A DNA stretch of 64,000 nt, taken from positions 42,032,901-42,096,900 of the forward strand of contig CM055096.1 of assembly GCA_029204225.1 (NCBI GenBank). The letters run 5' to 3'. Source of the DNA: Diphasiastrum complanatum. Lineage: Eukaryota; Streptophyta; Lycopodiopsida; Lycopodiales; Lycopodiaceae. The translations under genes were made by a program, and so were the position numbers. The notes below the pieces were generated by a model, which was not told where the DNA came from, did not search any database, and saw nothing but the letters and a program-made list of their open reading frames with translations. Shown here piece after piece: positions 54,040-64,000 of this stretch. Position 1 is the stretch's first letter, and each line of letters starts with the position of its first letter.

Positions 54040-54680
54040 CTCAAAACTTAAAACTAGGGAAGTTCCTCTTTAAGCTCCCTTCCTGCTCCCAGGAATCATC
54101 ATCGTCTGCATGACCCTTCCATTGAACCAGATGCTCGGTAACTATACGATTTCTCAATCATTTAGTTCTTAATCCAAGATCTTTCTGGGTTCAAACCAAG
54201 ACACACCTGATGATTCATCCAACAGGTCCATTTGGTCTCCAGAACCAAGATGCTCTCCTTCACGCAGACTCTTCTTGAGTCAGCTTACGTGAAAAACTGG
54301 ATGTATTTAAGTTTCTTTCAGGAGGTCCAACTGGTAAGCTAAGGATTTGATCTTTTTCAAGATCTAATATGCTCCTCTATATCTAGGGGGCAATTTGTAA
54401 TGCTTGCCGCATTACACTAGAATCCTTCGGGATTCTCAAATACACTCAATCTCCCATTTGAAAGTCTCAAGTTGATCTTTGCGAATCAGCATGATGTCTA
54501 GGCATACTAGACATTCTTATGTGCTATTTGTAGCATTTCTTGCATATCATGTAGGAAATCCGCTACCTTCTGAAACTTGATCATCTGAGTCTCTCCTAAA
54601 ATAGGTGATATATATATATATATAAGCATGAACGGGCTATAATCGATAGCCAAATGCTTACTACAACTCAATCTCCACCA
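54040..54680 (-). pseudogene. Chromovirus integrase C-terminus with chromodomain
   Basis: Reading right to left it shows ADFLHDMQEMLQIAHKNV, KINLRLSNGRLSVFENPEGF, LPPRYRGAY, LKKIKSLAYQLDLLKET and IHPVFHVS with LKKSL (integrase GPY/F-type module). Then come PRKILD and, in another frame, RIVTEHLVQWKGHADDDDSW then EQEGSLK, the chromodomain. Such domains steer integration to chromatin. Many stops and frameshifts; a (TA)9 tract at 54,607-54,624 interrupts the upstream part. RT and integrase core are missing. Confidence 0.85.
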
Positions 54681-54689
54681 CAAATAACT

Positions 54690-57580
54690 TCCTCTCCAAT
54701 AAGATTACTATCAAAATATAAACATCATATGATCTTTTAATCATGCATGTAATCCTTCTATGATTCATCAATTATAATTAATCGGATTCTTGTCCTATAC
54801 TCAATAAGAGAATGGGATACCAATGGTCACAAGAACCTAAACTCAATGTCATCTCATGACCGACCAAAAGTGACAGGTGGACCTCAAATCGCGATTGCTC
54901 ACAATGTCACCTGGTAATCTGTAAAGTCTAAACAAACGCTCAACAAATATCTGAATAAAATCAAATGCTTTCTTGGTAGACCTTACCTAAATAAACATAA
55001 TTGATTTGGTAGGATGGCCAGTCCTTATCAAAGTTCTGTTATCTTGTTTACTCACCAGGGTAATCTTATCATGATCACAGTCTTCTTTTATTGATCTGGT
55101 ATATCCTAGAGTCTGAGTTATGATTCTCCATTTACATCTTTCCATATTCCCAAGACCATACCATATCATAAGAGCACATCACAATTCTTAGAAGACACAT
55201 GAGTTGTTCCAAAAAGTCCTTTCCATCAGGAAAGTTTCACACTTTTTCAACTCACTTACGGTGCCTATATAAGGATTGTAATCCAGAAATGCCCCTACTT
55301 TAGCCATGGCACAAAGTGTCATTCTAAAGTTAGGGTCCAATCTAGAATACGTCTAGAATTTACTCTTAAGTTCTAATCTAGAATAACTTAAGATTCACTG
55401 GAACCTCATTACGTGAAGTTCTAACTTTTGGCAACCAACAACTATCCAACTCTCTTGAGTCTTTCGGGATAGCATTCTATCCTTTCCAATCGAGAAAAGA
55501 TAAGGCCAAAAGTTCTCGTGTATTCTATGCACATAAACCTTTAAATGAATCCAAACTTGACCCATAAAGGTTGCAACTTATAAGCAATACATTTTAACAA
55601 TAATATCCATAATAAAGATTATTTTGTTGATTCAAACAACTAACTCAGAAGTAACACTCTTGACTCGGGTAGTTGTATCGGATTTAGAAAAAATGTGTAG
55701 GTGTGGTAACAAAACACCACATTTAATTTGATTCTAAATCAATTCTAGATCAATGAGCAATTCTCAATGAGAAAAAACTATAACCTAGCGAGAAATTGTC
55801 TTTATACAATTCTCATCAATATGCCTATGTACAAACAACTAGTTTTATGCATGCAAATAACTTACTTCAAGAAATACTTTGTAGATCCACAAGATTAAAA
55901 GTTTGTACAAAATGTTTATGATCACACAAAAATTCACTACATAGCATATCTCTATAGATATCACCTGATCTGTACACAATACTTTCTTAACCAAGAATCC
56001 TGTAACTTGATTATCCTCTAATAGAGAATATTTCTCAAAGAATGCTATTCCATAACTAAAATCTCAACCGGAGATCATCAAAAGAATATATTGTTAGCGT
56101 GAATTTCCCTCCTTGCATCAACCCACGGATCTTAGTCCTCACTAAGATCAAGTTGATTACCACCAACAAAGAACATGTTTCAACAAACCACCATCTTGCA
56201 ATAGAACTACGTAGTTCTGACACAAATCAATCGAACTTGTAATCAGCCACTCTTCTACTACAAGAGTGTTTTCTAATTTCCATATCTTACATCTTCAAAC
56301 CAAACATCAACTATAATCCTTAGAGAATTTCTGAAATATCTAAATACCATATCGTTTCTGATTCTTGAAACAGATCCGTCATCTTTCATATAACAGATTC
56401 CTCCTGGAATCTATGATAGATGTTTCTCGTTGATAACTCTTTACCTCCCCCTTTTAACAAGAAACCACACGAGTTTCCAAGAGATGCATATCAATCAAGA
56501 TTTGCCATAGAAGAAGTTTCTAAGAAGAGACCCAAGAAAAACTTGAAAGGTCTTTGTGTAGGGTAAGTACGGGTAAGATCCACTCAATTCATGGTTTCTA
56601 TTGTTGCTTAGATTTCTTTTAAGACAGTCTCCCTATTAGAAGATGCTTCTAAAAAAGGAAATTTTAGAAAACATCACTTTCATATTGAAGAAGATTCAAA
56701 CTCCAGGACCTTCAAAATGACACCAAAATCGTGTTATTTGGACATATAGGATTAATGCAAACAAACGACAAGAATGAGCAATAAAGCTAATGAAAAGGAA
56801 AATAATATTTAAGCAATAGAGTGAATGAAATGAGCGGCAATGGCACCAATGTTGTACTTTTAGTTCTTCTCTAAGTTCTACTATAGCGGTCTCCCATCTG
56901 GTAGAAATAGGGCTAAGATCTTTGCACAACAAGCTACAAAAGCTAGAAATGGCAAAGCATCCTAATGCTACCTTTGATACACATGAACTTGACAAAGCAT
57001 TCAAGAGACAAAAGAAACTAATAAAAGGTATTGATGGCAGCCAAAAACAACAACATCCCAGCCCTACAACAGTAGCCGTAAGGAAAACAATTTAGAAAAC
57101 ACTTCCACTAACCATTTCTGTGACATTGTCCAAGGTCCACAGATAATAAAAATTACCTTCCAAGGAATCACAAGAATACGGGTTAATCAATGTTTAAGAA
57201 ATTCACCAATATATCTTTTATAAATAAATAGCTTGCCAGGTTTTTGGTTTTGTATATTTGAGATATACATCAGGGGTCATGACCAATATCTCAAATTTTT
57301 GACAAAACACCCGTTTTATGGCCCATAGTATTTGGCATCAATTAGATTTACGGCCTTACTATGGTCAACTGATCCAGTTAATTTTTTATCTTCAATTTGG
57401 AATCACCTACGTCCCATACCATAGGTTCTTCTGCCATGAAGGCCTTCTACATCCTGATCAAATTGTCTCAAAATCCCGACTGATATGAAAAATACATAAA
57501 TCGATTGAGACCAAACACCACCGGTAGCATTGAATTCTCGGGAATTTCACATTCCAACTTCAGAGTACCAATTCCAACTC
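54690..57580. other. No recognisable gene in about 2.9 kb
   Basis: No retroelement motif was found on either strand. The 102-codon minus frame at 56,696-57,004 (SKVALGCFAISSFCSLLCKD, TRWETAIVELREELKVQHW) has no known domain. A 14-bp palindrome, AGAACTACGTAGTTCT, lies near 56,206. Confidence 0.45.
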
Positions 57581-57589
57581 ACTGAGGAA

Positions 57590-58250
57590 TGAGCGAAAAT
57601 AAACTCATGATTTTTATTGGCTTCACTTGTTTTTACTTTCATAGCATGTTGGTACGCCTCAGTTTCAAGCATATCAAAAAACTGTTTTTTCAATTATTTT
57701 TAGTCTTTTCCATCTTAGTCTCCAAGGCCATTTGGCTATGCGCGCTTTTTTGTGAGGCAACCACGGTGCTATCATAGGTCTTGGCCGCATGGATAGCATC
57801 TTCCAAAGATTGGAGGATAGTCTGTTTGCACTCGATTTGAAAATCGGCTTGCAGTCCAAGAATGAATTGCTACTGTGCCAATTTCCCTTCAAAAAGCGTT
57901 ACTTTGGCCAAAAATTCCAAGAACTCCTAGACATACGTGTCGAATTCTTGGTTGCCCTTTTGCAGTTAATAAAACAAATTTTCAATCAGAATCGTCAATT
58001 GTGACTAAAGCCTTACAGAATTCCATTTGGAATCCAACTTAAGTCACCAGTTTCACATGTAGGGCCCTCAACCATGAGGAGACCTCGCCATCAAGAAACA
58101 ACAAAACTAACAAAATACACTTTTCCTCTGGGACGTTGTGCAAGCTAAAATAGCTTGATTAACGATTTACCCAGTCATCGACAATTTCGAGACGTTTTTA
58201 TTGTTGAATTTTTTTTTTGATTTAAAAGCCCAAGCTGTATAAACTAATGG
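57590..58250 (-). pseudogene. Ty3/gypsy Gag fragment
   Basis: From about 58,235 the minus strand reads RLEIVDDWVNR, SSYFSLHNVPEEKCILLVLL and FLDGEVSSWLRALH. After shifts it reads LQKGNQEFDTYV, EFLEFLAKVTLFEGKLAQ, QFILGLQADFQIECKQTILQ and SLEDAIHAAKTYDSTV. This is the gag pattern F-x-L-D-G-E-x-x-x-W...L-x-Q-G...Y...F..L...F-x-x-G-L...L-x-x-A-I-x-x-A. Several stops. Its pol may be the chromovirus piece at 54,040-54,680, but 3 kb of unrecognised DNA lies between. Confidence 0.75.
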
Positions 58251-58843
58251 CTTGCAATTAATTGAAGAGATTTTGCATTACGTTGTTTCAATTTATCGCT
58301 TTGATGTAAGGGCTCATCAATGCCGGTGATGTCGAGTGAATTTCTGTATTGGCACTACGTGGGAATGTCAGACAGATTCCCACATCCCCCCCCCACCGGA
58401 ACAACATCCATGACCATTTGCAAGTGAAAATAAAAAAATTTTAGAAAAGAATTATTTTCAGCTTACATTCATTACGGGTATAATTGTTCGTAATATAGCA
58501 TTGTCTAAAAACTTGGTTTAGAAAAACTTAGTTTTAATAGACCCAATTGTCGATTAAAATTATACCAATGAATTCTGCAAATGGTGTCCAAGCAATAACA
58601 ATGCCGAAAAAACCATGTCGATGCAATGAAATTCAGTTTATACAATTTTTAAGTCGTTACGATTCAATAATTTAGCCTTAACTGCATTCTAAAAAAACAT
58701 AATCTAAGCCCATGGAATTTCTAAAAATTGGTTAACCAAAAAACAAAAAAAAAAAAAAAAAACCTTGTGCCCTATAGCACACCCATCCCTTACCTAACAT
58801 GCAAATTAGAACTATTAGTTTTCTTAAAAAAACTAAAAGTTAA

Positions 58844-59125
58844 CTAAAAATTAACAACCACCCCCTTTCCCATCTGGTTTCTGATTTTGTGGAGCTGCTC
58901 TTGCTCTGTCTGTTGTGGTGCTGTATCAAATGTATCAAGAGTTTCATGGAATTGTTCGAATCCTTTTCCGGGGGATTGTAGTTCAAACGACGTAGGGCTT
59001 TGAGGCATCACAAATAGTTCATTTGCCTCTAGGGGATCGGAATCATCGAACATATCCATAAACTGTTGGGTGTCCCCGGCAAAGTAGCTCTGGTTTGTGG
59101 GGGTGAGGCGGCTTACAAAAAACAA
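58844..59125 (-). CDS. Unidentified 93-codon ORF
   Basis: It reads MFFVSRLTPTNQSYFAGDTQ then QFMDMFDDSDPLEANELFVM and ends QLHKIRNQMGKGVVVNF. Composition is coding-like and Gln/Glu/Asp-rich. Upstream of the gag fragment on the same strand, it might be the N-terminal extension of that Gag. No domain recognised. Confidence 0.35.
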   Translation of the reverse strand: MFFVSRLTPTNQSYFAGDTQQFMDMFDDSDPLEANELFVMPQSPTSFELQSPGKGFEQFHETLDTFDTAPQQTEQEQLHKIRNQMGKGVVVNF

Positions 59126-59246
59126 AGCTCGTCACTGAGCAATTTTTCTACAACCAGCATAAAATAAAAATTTCTCCACAACAGTTGTAGTTTTTCAGTT
59201 GCATTCATAGTCCTTCAATGTCATTGACGTCTCTTTTTTTTTGGCA

Positions 59247-59650
59247 CTATGTATGCATGTGTATGTGTATATGTATGTGCACGTGTATGTATGTATGTGT
59301 ATGTCTATGTGTATGTACAGGTATATGTATGTGCATGTGTATGTGTATGTGTATGGATGTATATGTGTGTAATTGAATTGTATGTTTGTGTACATGTATG
59401 TGTATTTGTATGTGTGTACATGTGTGTGTATATATGTATGTATATGTGTATGTGTGTATGTATGTATGTGTCATATATGTGTGTGTGTGTGTGTGTGTGT
59501 GTATGGATATGGGTATGTATATGTGTATGTGTATATGTATGTGTGTATGTGTGTGTGTATACATATATTTGGATGTATATGTATACGTCTATGTATGTGT
59601 GTATATGTGCATGTGTATGTGTATGTGTTTGTGTACGGGTATGTGTGTGC
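59247..59650 (+). repeat. Degenerate (TATG/TG)n tract, about 400 bp
   Basis: An alternating purine-pyrimidine tract of TGTATG, TATATG and GTGTGT units, with a pure (GT)n core near 59,478-59,502. It ends at the outer LTR boundary of copia C. Open frames across it are by-products. Confidence 0.92.
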
Positions 59651-59890
59651 AGTTAAGAAATACAGTTTAAACACCCGACCGGATCAATCACCACAGCACA
59701 ACGTCAAGTGCAACAAGACAAGACAACAGAATTGCTCTCCACAAATTGTATATTCAACTAGTAAGTACAAAGATAAGTTGCTTAAAAGCACTCAAAGGGC
59801 TCGTAAAAGAAAGATGGCCCGATAACTCTAGAACTAAGCACATGTGGTGCCATCGAAATAAGAAAGCATTGTATAAGTCAATCATTGCTA
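59648..59890 (-). repeat. 3' LTR of copia C
   Basis: The outer end is TGCAGTTAAGAAATACAG; the partner is TGTAAGAAACACAG at 63,797. The inner end is inferred from the purine tract (minus GAGGGAGAGAGT) at about 59,896-59,909. Confidence 0.75.
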
Positions 59891-59989
59891 TTTTAACTCT
59901 CTCCCTCAATGATCAACATCTCTCTTTATTTTAGAGTTTACTCTATTCATGGAACATACCTCCATGATAGTATTACAAGTAAAGGCTTT

Positions 59990-60112
59990 TTACATAACCA
60001 GATCTAAGCCAAGTTTGGCTCTAACAGTCTCAAACATTTCTTTACTTAAAGCTTTCGTAAATATATCAGCAACTTGTAATAACGTGGAATAATGTACAAT
60101 ACTTATATCTTA
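59990..60112 (-). pseudogene. copia C: RNase H C-terminal tail
   Basis: In the minus frame ending at the TAA at 59,990: STLLQVADIFTKALSKEMFE then TVRAKLGLDLVM. This is the terminal copia block, intact at its very end. It is joined a few codons upstream directly to the integrase-RT linker (SPRSVSPESKI, stop), so the RT and RNase H catalytic residues are gone. Confidence 0.85.
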
Positions 60113-60545
60113 GATTCAGGTGATACACTACGTGGAGAGTATGTATCCCAAGGAGTGTCTAAGTAATGTCTCTTACTTCCAACCGGTTTCTCCTTTATTG
60201 CTCCTATTGGCAAGTACCTCCCCCTAGGCTCTTGAATAGGTGGTGTCCTTTCATACTCGCCCTCTCGACTCTCGTCTTCACGTGCATCATCTTGTGGAGC
60301 ATCTTCTTCATTTTCTTCCTCCAAAATTGTGGGAAGTCTTTTGATGCTTTCACCACTTGCATGGTCTTCATCTTCATACCTATGCGTCTCATCAAAGATC
60401 ACATCTTTGCTAATGTGAACCTTGTTCATTACAGGATCAAAACACCTGTATGCCTTCGTCCTCTCATCATAACCAATGAAGATACACTTGATTGCTTTGG
60501 CATCAAGTTTCTTTCGCTCCTCCTTTGGCACATGTACATAGGCCT
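60103..60545 (-). pseudogene. copia C: integrase C-terminal end and linker
   Basis: KEERKKLDAKAIKCIFIGYD and ERTKAYRCFDPVMNKVHISK, then DVIFDETHRYEDEDH, form the post-core integrase block. An acidic linker (LEEENEEDAPQDDAREDESR) leads to PWDTYSPRSVSPESKI and a stop at 60,103. In an intact copy this linker would lead into RT. Confidence 0.87.
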
Positions 60546-60609
60546 TACATCCAATGACACGAAGCTTGTCGATTTTTGGCCTTATTTCTTGTAAATGCTT
60601 CTTCGAGAG

Positions 60610-61130
60610 TCACATTTTGGAACCGCAACTGTAGGGCTCTTGTTTTGCAAGAACATTGCCGGCTTTCGACCAAAGTGAATTGGTCAAGCCCATTTGCTTC
60701 ATCATGGAGCGTGCACTCTCCATAATAGTCTTGTTTTTTCTTTCAGCTACACCATTACTATGCGGCGTGTGTGATTGTGTGAATTGTCTTTTGATGCCAT
60801 GTTCTTTGCAAAAGTCCTCAAAATCATCAAATTTGTATTCGCCCCCTCTATCAGATCTTAGCACTTTGATGCTGCATCCAGTTGGTTCTCTACCAAAGTC
60901 TTGAACTCCTTGAATCGAGCAAAAGCATCAGATTTTTTCTTCAAGAAATAAATCCATGTCCTCCTAGTGTAATCATCTTTGAAAGTCATAAAATAATATG
61001 CTTTCCCCAACAACATGGTCTTCATTGGGCCGCACAGGTCGCTGTGAATGAGTTCCAGCAGTTTCTTAGCTCTTGTAGCTCCACCTTTCTTGAATGTCTC
61101 GATGTGATGCTTTCCCATGATGCATCCTTC
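60610..61130 (-). pseudogene. copia C: integrase core
   Basis: LIHSDLCGPMKTMLLGKAYY and FMTFKDDYTRRTWIYFLKKK hold the first Asp. LRSDRGGEYKFDDFEDFCKE holds the second, and TPHSNGVAERKNKTIMESAR holds the Glu, so D,D35E is complete. The frame changes near 60,860, and the post-Glu region (LTNSLWSKA, then GNVLAKQEPYSCG) shifts again near 60,620. It is otherwise the cleanest integrase in the window. Confidence 0.88.
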
Positions 61131-61500
61131 ACATATTGCATGATGATCATCCTGCAATGCCGGTAACCCTATTACCATCTTCAGCTTCGCCATCAATCTC
61201 AAGCTCCCATAGTTCAAATGACCAAGTCTTCTATGCCACAACTCAGATTGAGATGCTGTGGAGATAGCCAAACCATATTCTCCAAGTTTTGCAGCATCCA
61301 ATTTATAAAGGCCACAGTTACTATCTCTATAACCCTTCATCACCACTTTATGGTTGTGGTTCATATCCCTCATAAGGCATCCATCCTTGACAAACTCAAC
61401 CTTAAGATGTTGATTTGCCATTACACCAACAGAAAGCAAACTCTTTTTGAGTCCAGGAACATAAAGCACATTAGGGATGTTCTTGATTTTACCATCAGGA
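61131..61500 (-). pseudogene. copia C: protease end and pre-integrase
   Basis: MLYVPGLKKSLLSVGVMANQ is the protease end. SELWHRRLGHLNYGSLRLMA and CEGCIMGKH supply the His and Cys residues of the zinc-binding pre-integrase domain. The frame is open from 61,469 into integrase. A stop near 61,503 separates it from the protease active-site frame. Confidence 0.87.
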
Positions 61501-61502
61501 AA

Positions 61503-62252
61503 CTACACAGGTACGTTGCCCACACCTTGTATTTGGCATTCCTCTCCATTGGCTTGAGTGACCTTATCCCCATCATGAAGTGGTGAGAATTTCTCAAACC
61601 AATCACGTTTCCCGGTCATATGCCTTGTGGCACCTGAATCTATGAACCATCTGGCACCATCATCAACTTGGGATGCCAATGCCGATGAGAAGACACTTGT
61701 CTCGTCATCTTCTCCATCATCTTCAACAATGTTGCCTTGTTGAGTCACTTTTCCCGCCTTTATGTCTGCTTTCTTCTTGTAACACTCGTGTGTCCAATGA
61801 CCCGATTTGTGACAATAGTAACATTTGCATTTCTTCTTCTTTTTCCCTTTTGATGACGACTCTCCCTCGTCATCATCATCCTTGGATTTCTTAAGAATCC
61901 TTTTCCATGCTTTCTGCTTGCCTTTAGCAAGCAAGGCTTGATCATCCTGTGGGGTTTGCCTTGACTTCACCACTTCGCGACACTGCTCTTCTTGCAACAT
62001 GATTCTGTGGAAGTCTTCAAAAGTAGACAACCTCTCCCTCAAAGCAATGTCACTCACAAACATCTGTAGCCCTTCCGAGACACCGCTCATTGTGGTATGT
62101 ACCAATTCAACTTCCCTAATCGATTCTCCAATTGCCACAAGTTGATCTCTCAGCTCCTTTATCCTGGTGAAGAAAGATCCCACTGATTCACTTTCATCCA
62201 TCCTTACTTGTTCAATCTCGACTTCAAGAACATTGCCGGAACTGGATTGCAA
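61503..62252 (-). pseudogene. copia C: Gag C-terminal half, zinc knuckle and protease
   Basis: The 249-codon frame runs through MDESESVGSFFTRIKELRDQ, LRERLSTFEDFHRIMLQEEQ, a lysine-rich stretch, the intact knuckle CYYCHKSGHWTHEC (near 61,785-61,825) and WFIDSGATRHMTGKRDWFEK with the catalytic D-S-G-A-T. It stops after GVGNVPV, where a TAG interrupts the protease. Gag and protease motifs are all intact, unlike every other copia copy here. Confidence 0.9.
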
Positions 62253-62557
62253 GTTTGAAATTGCATTCTAAGAGCTTCCCAAGCTCCCCTAGCCGTCGTG
62301 GCATCACTTATATGAGTGATTACATGGTCTTTCACTGAAAGATTGATTAAGGACAATGCTCTCTGCGCCTTTTTATCAAAGGCCCTCATGTCACATGGAG
62401 TGGTATTTTGCCGGACTTCAATACCTGCCACAATCTCCCATAACTCTTTCTCCATCAAAATGCTCTTCATTTTGAGTTTCCAGATGTTGTAGTTAGAAGC
62501 CCCATCAAGTTTGCTTGCATCGCCCAAAATTGCCTCATTGATGTTTGCCATCTCCAA
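62204..62557 (-). pseudogene. copia C: Gag N-terminal half
   Basis: The minus-strand ATG at 62,557 opens MEMANINEAILGDASKLDGA, then YNIWKLKMKSILMEKELWEI, LINLSVKDHVITHISDATTA and AWEALRMQFQTCNP. It overlaps the next frame by about 50 bp, so one frameshift near 62,230 splits Gag. The same region opens copy 3 at 8,474. Confidence 0.9.
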
Positions 62558-63782
62558 TTTGCTTGAAACTCCACCTATAGGCTATAAAGCATATGCCGAA
62601 GCCAACCGTGATGTCAGAAATCACAAATAATGACCTACAATTTTTTACTTACCAGGCCACCTGCCGCTCTTTCGCCAAATTGAAAGCCAAACTGGCGTCG
62701 CTTTTTGAAATGCTTCTCGTCACCAACTACCAACTACCTGCCCAGTGGAATGGTGAAATCACTTTTGGCATGCTTCAAACACTTTCTCCGTGACAATCAC
62801 TTTGTTTGGTGTACCGTACTTGTAGGTATAGTCAGGGTGCCCTTCGTTTGGAGGCTATAGCCTTTCGTTTGGCCAAAATAGGCTAAAGGAGATGAAAATA
62901 AGGGCAATTTGGGTGTTTGAACTGTTTCTTCAGTGTGAAGAAACTTCACCCTTCAAAAACTTGGGACCCAACAATTGTTTCAGTTTGAAGATTTTTAATG
63001 AAGTTGCAATGCACTTTGCACTTCAGACCCCTTCAGGCTTTTTTTCACATCAATCCAACGGATCCTTTAGATCCAACGGCCCACCTGACGTGCAATCACC
63101 ATCGTCGATCTGTGTGACTCGAGATCGGACGACTCTCTATGCTTCCGCGCGTTAATCAAGAGCCTTTGAAGCACCAGGCACTTCGGACCGCTAATAGGCT
63201 AGCTGAGCTGGGTGCGCGCGAGGTCTCGCGACCTCTCCTCTTCTCTCTTTACGATGGATATTCCACCAAGCTATGGTGGTTGCCATCATGGATCTGATCC
63301 ATGCTCTCTTGTCTTTCCACGGCTATCCACGTCCTGCTCCGAGCTGACTCGCCCTACCACGACGCCTTGCTTTGTGCCTTTACAACTCCGGAAACGGTGT
63401 TCATTAGAGAGAAAACTAAGGTTTCTCAACTACAAATCCTAGCTACCTTTTTGGCTATCTGATCTTCTTGAGAATGAATCTGAGCAGCTCTCTATCTCTC
63501 TGAGGTCGCCCTACTGCAAGAAATATTCTGCTCCAAACCGCTCTTCAAATGGTGTTCGATTGGATTCAAACCAATCACACATGCCAAGCAACCCTTTAGA
63601 AGATTTTCCAGCTTCACTTTTTGCTTGCCCTCTGATTAAGCCGACAATCCCTTGCCTCTGAATCTTCTTACAATTTTGAGCTATTCCACGAATCTCCACA
63701 GACTCGGTTTTGTGCTTCCTAGCCAACAAACCGTCGTGAATTCGCAGCCTTCTGTTCTTGTCTGGTGATTCAAGCCACCAAA
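62558..63782 (-). other. Long leader of copia C
   Basis: 1.2 kb between the PBS and the Gag ATG, longer than usual for copia elements. It contains a GC-richer stretch (63,060-63,260, with GTGCGCGCGAGGTCTCGCGA). The plus-strand frames (62,593-62,793, 62,892-63,155, 63,212-63,442) show no known motif. It may have captured unrelated DNA. Confidence 0.5.
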
Positions 63783-63795
63783 GGCTCTGATACCA
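63783..63795 (-). promoter_or_regulatory. Primer-binding site of copia C
   Basis: TGGTATCAGAGCC on the minus strand, one base inside the LTR end (...CTTACA). Confidence 0.93.
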
Positions 63796-63796
63796 A

Positions 63797-64000
63797 TGTA
63801 AGAAACACAGTTTGAACACCCGACCAGATCAATCACCACAACACAACGTCAAGTGCAACAAGACAAGACAACAGAATTGCTCTCTACAAACTGTATATTC
63901 AACTAATAAGTAAGTACAAAGATAAGTTGCTTAAAAGCACTCAAAGGGCTCGTAAAAGAAAGATGTCCCGATAACTCTAGAACTAAGCACACGTGGTGCC
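63797..64000 (-). repeat. 5' LTR of copia C, partial (cut by window end)
   Basis: 204 bp are visible from TGTAAGAAACACAG on the plus strand. They match 59,648-59,850 closely. Confidence 0.92.

Larger units (their letters stand above)
59648..64000 (-). mobile_element. Ty1/copia element C, RT-deleted, runs off the right edge
   Basis: Minus orientation is set by the PBS at 63,783-63,795 and the gene order. LTR copies start at 59,648 and 63,797 and match closely over about 200 bp (AACACCCGACC(G/A)GATCAATC and AAGTTGCTTAAAAGCACTCA). Gag, protease, pre-integrase and integrase are nearly open. RT and most of RNase H are missing between about 60,112 and 60,085. LTR likeness suggests a fairly recent insertion. 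The unseen remainder of the 5' LTR and its flank lie beyond 64,000. Confidence 0.9.

Noticed and set aside
59195-59830. Cys-Val-Tyr and His-Thr-Tyr rich frames in the TG tract
   Set aside because: By-products of the TATG/TG repeat on both strands.

Overview
This is a plant nuclear-type window, almost certainly from a land plant with a repeat-rich genome. The evidence is a dense mosaic of Ty1/copia and Ty3/gypsy LTR retrotransposons with initiator-Met-tRNA primer sites (TGGTATCAGAGC type), long (GA)n and (CA)n microsatellites, miniature inverted-repeat elements, and AT-rich spacer without operons or ribosome binding sites. I see no intact conserved host gene, rRNA or tRNA gene. No species can be named from the sequence alone.

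Layout. 1-12.7 kb: five damaged copia copies. A minus-strand copy (A, 3.65-6.16 kb) lacks the reverse transcriptase palm. Two plus-strand copies (6.36-8.17 and 8.47-10.98 kb) have integrase/RT/RNase H replaced by a short junction to a 3' region shared with the fragment at 1-0.9 kb. A gag-protease piece lies at 11.1-12.7 kb. 13.4-24.3 kb: a 233-bp (GA)n array, then unidentified coding-like sequence on both strands. Its minus-strand part is split by a complete 5.4-kb LTR element (S, 18,301-23,685, target duplication AATGT). S carries a Gag-like zinc knuckle and a duplicated ORF module but no protease, integrase or RT. 24.9-31.3 kb: a nest in which a full-length degenerate copia (T, 25,029-30,647, target duplication TTACT) sits in frame inside the integrase of a gypsy remnant that runs into an LTR. 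A 397-bp (GA)n array has grown inside the RNase H of T.

31-36 kb is AT-rich with little recognisable content. 36.7-46.7 kb: one minus-strand copia (P/Q) cut in two by a gag-only gypsy-like element (G, 40,500-44,746, target duplication tcaag/tcagg); its left LTR also holds an inverted-repeat element. 46.7-48.1 kb: a second, larger member of that inverted-repeat family with a long hairpin. 48-59 kb: short gypsy gag, gypsy chromodomain-integrase and copia integrase fragments, an inverted LTR copy, a TTCCCA-rich tract, and an unidentified ORF at 49,722-50,084. 59.6-64 kb: minus-strand copia C, with gag, protease and integrase well preserved but RT and most of RNase H deleted; its 5' LTR runs off the window.

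The elements form a layered history: gypsy and copia backbones, later insertions with readable target duplications, inverted-repeat elements inside LTRs, and microsatellite growth inside coding sequence. Two elements (S and G) keep LTRs and Gag-like sequence but no pol, and four copia copies lost the RT core separately. The best candidates for undescribed biology are element S with its duplicated ORF, the minus-strand gene it interrupts, and the hairpin-forming inverted-repeat family.
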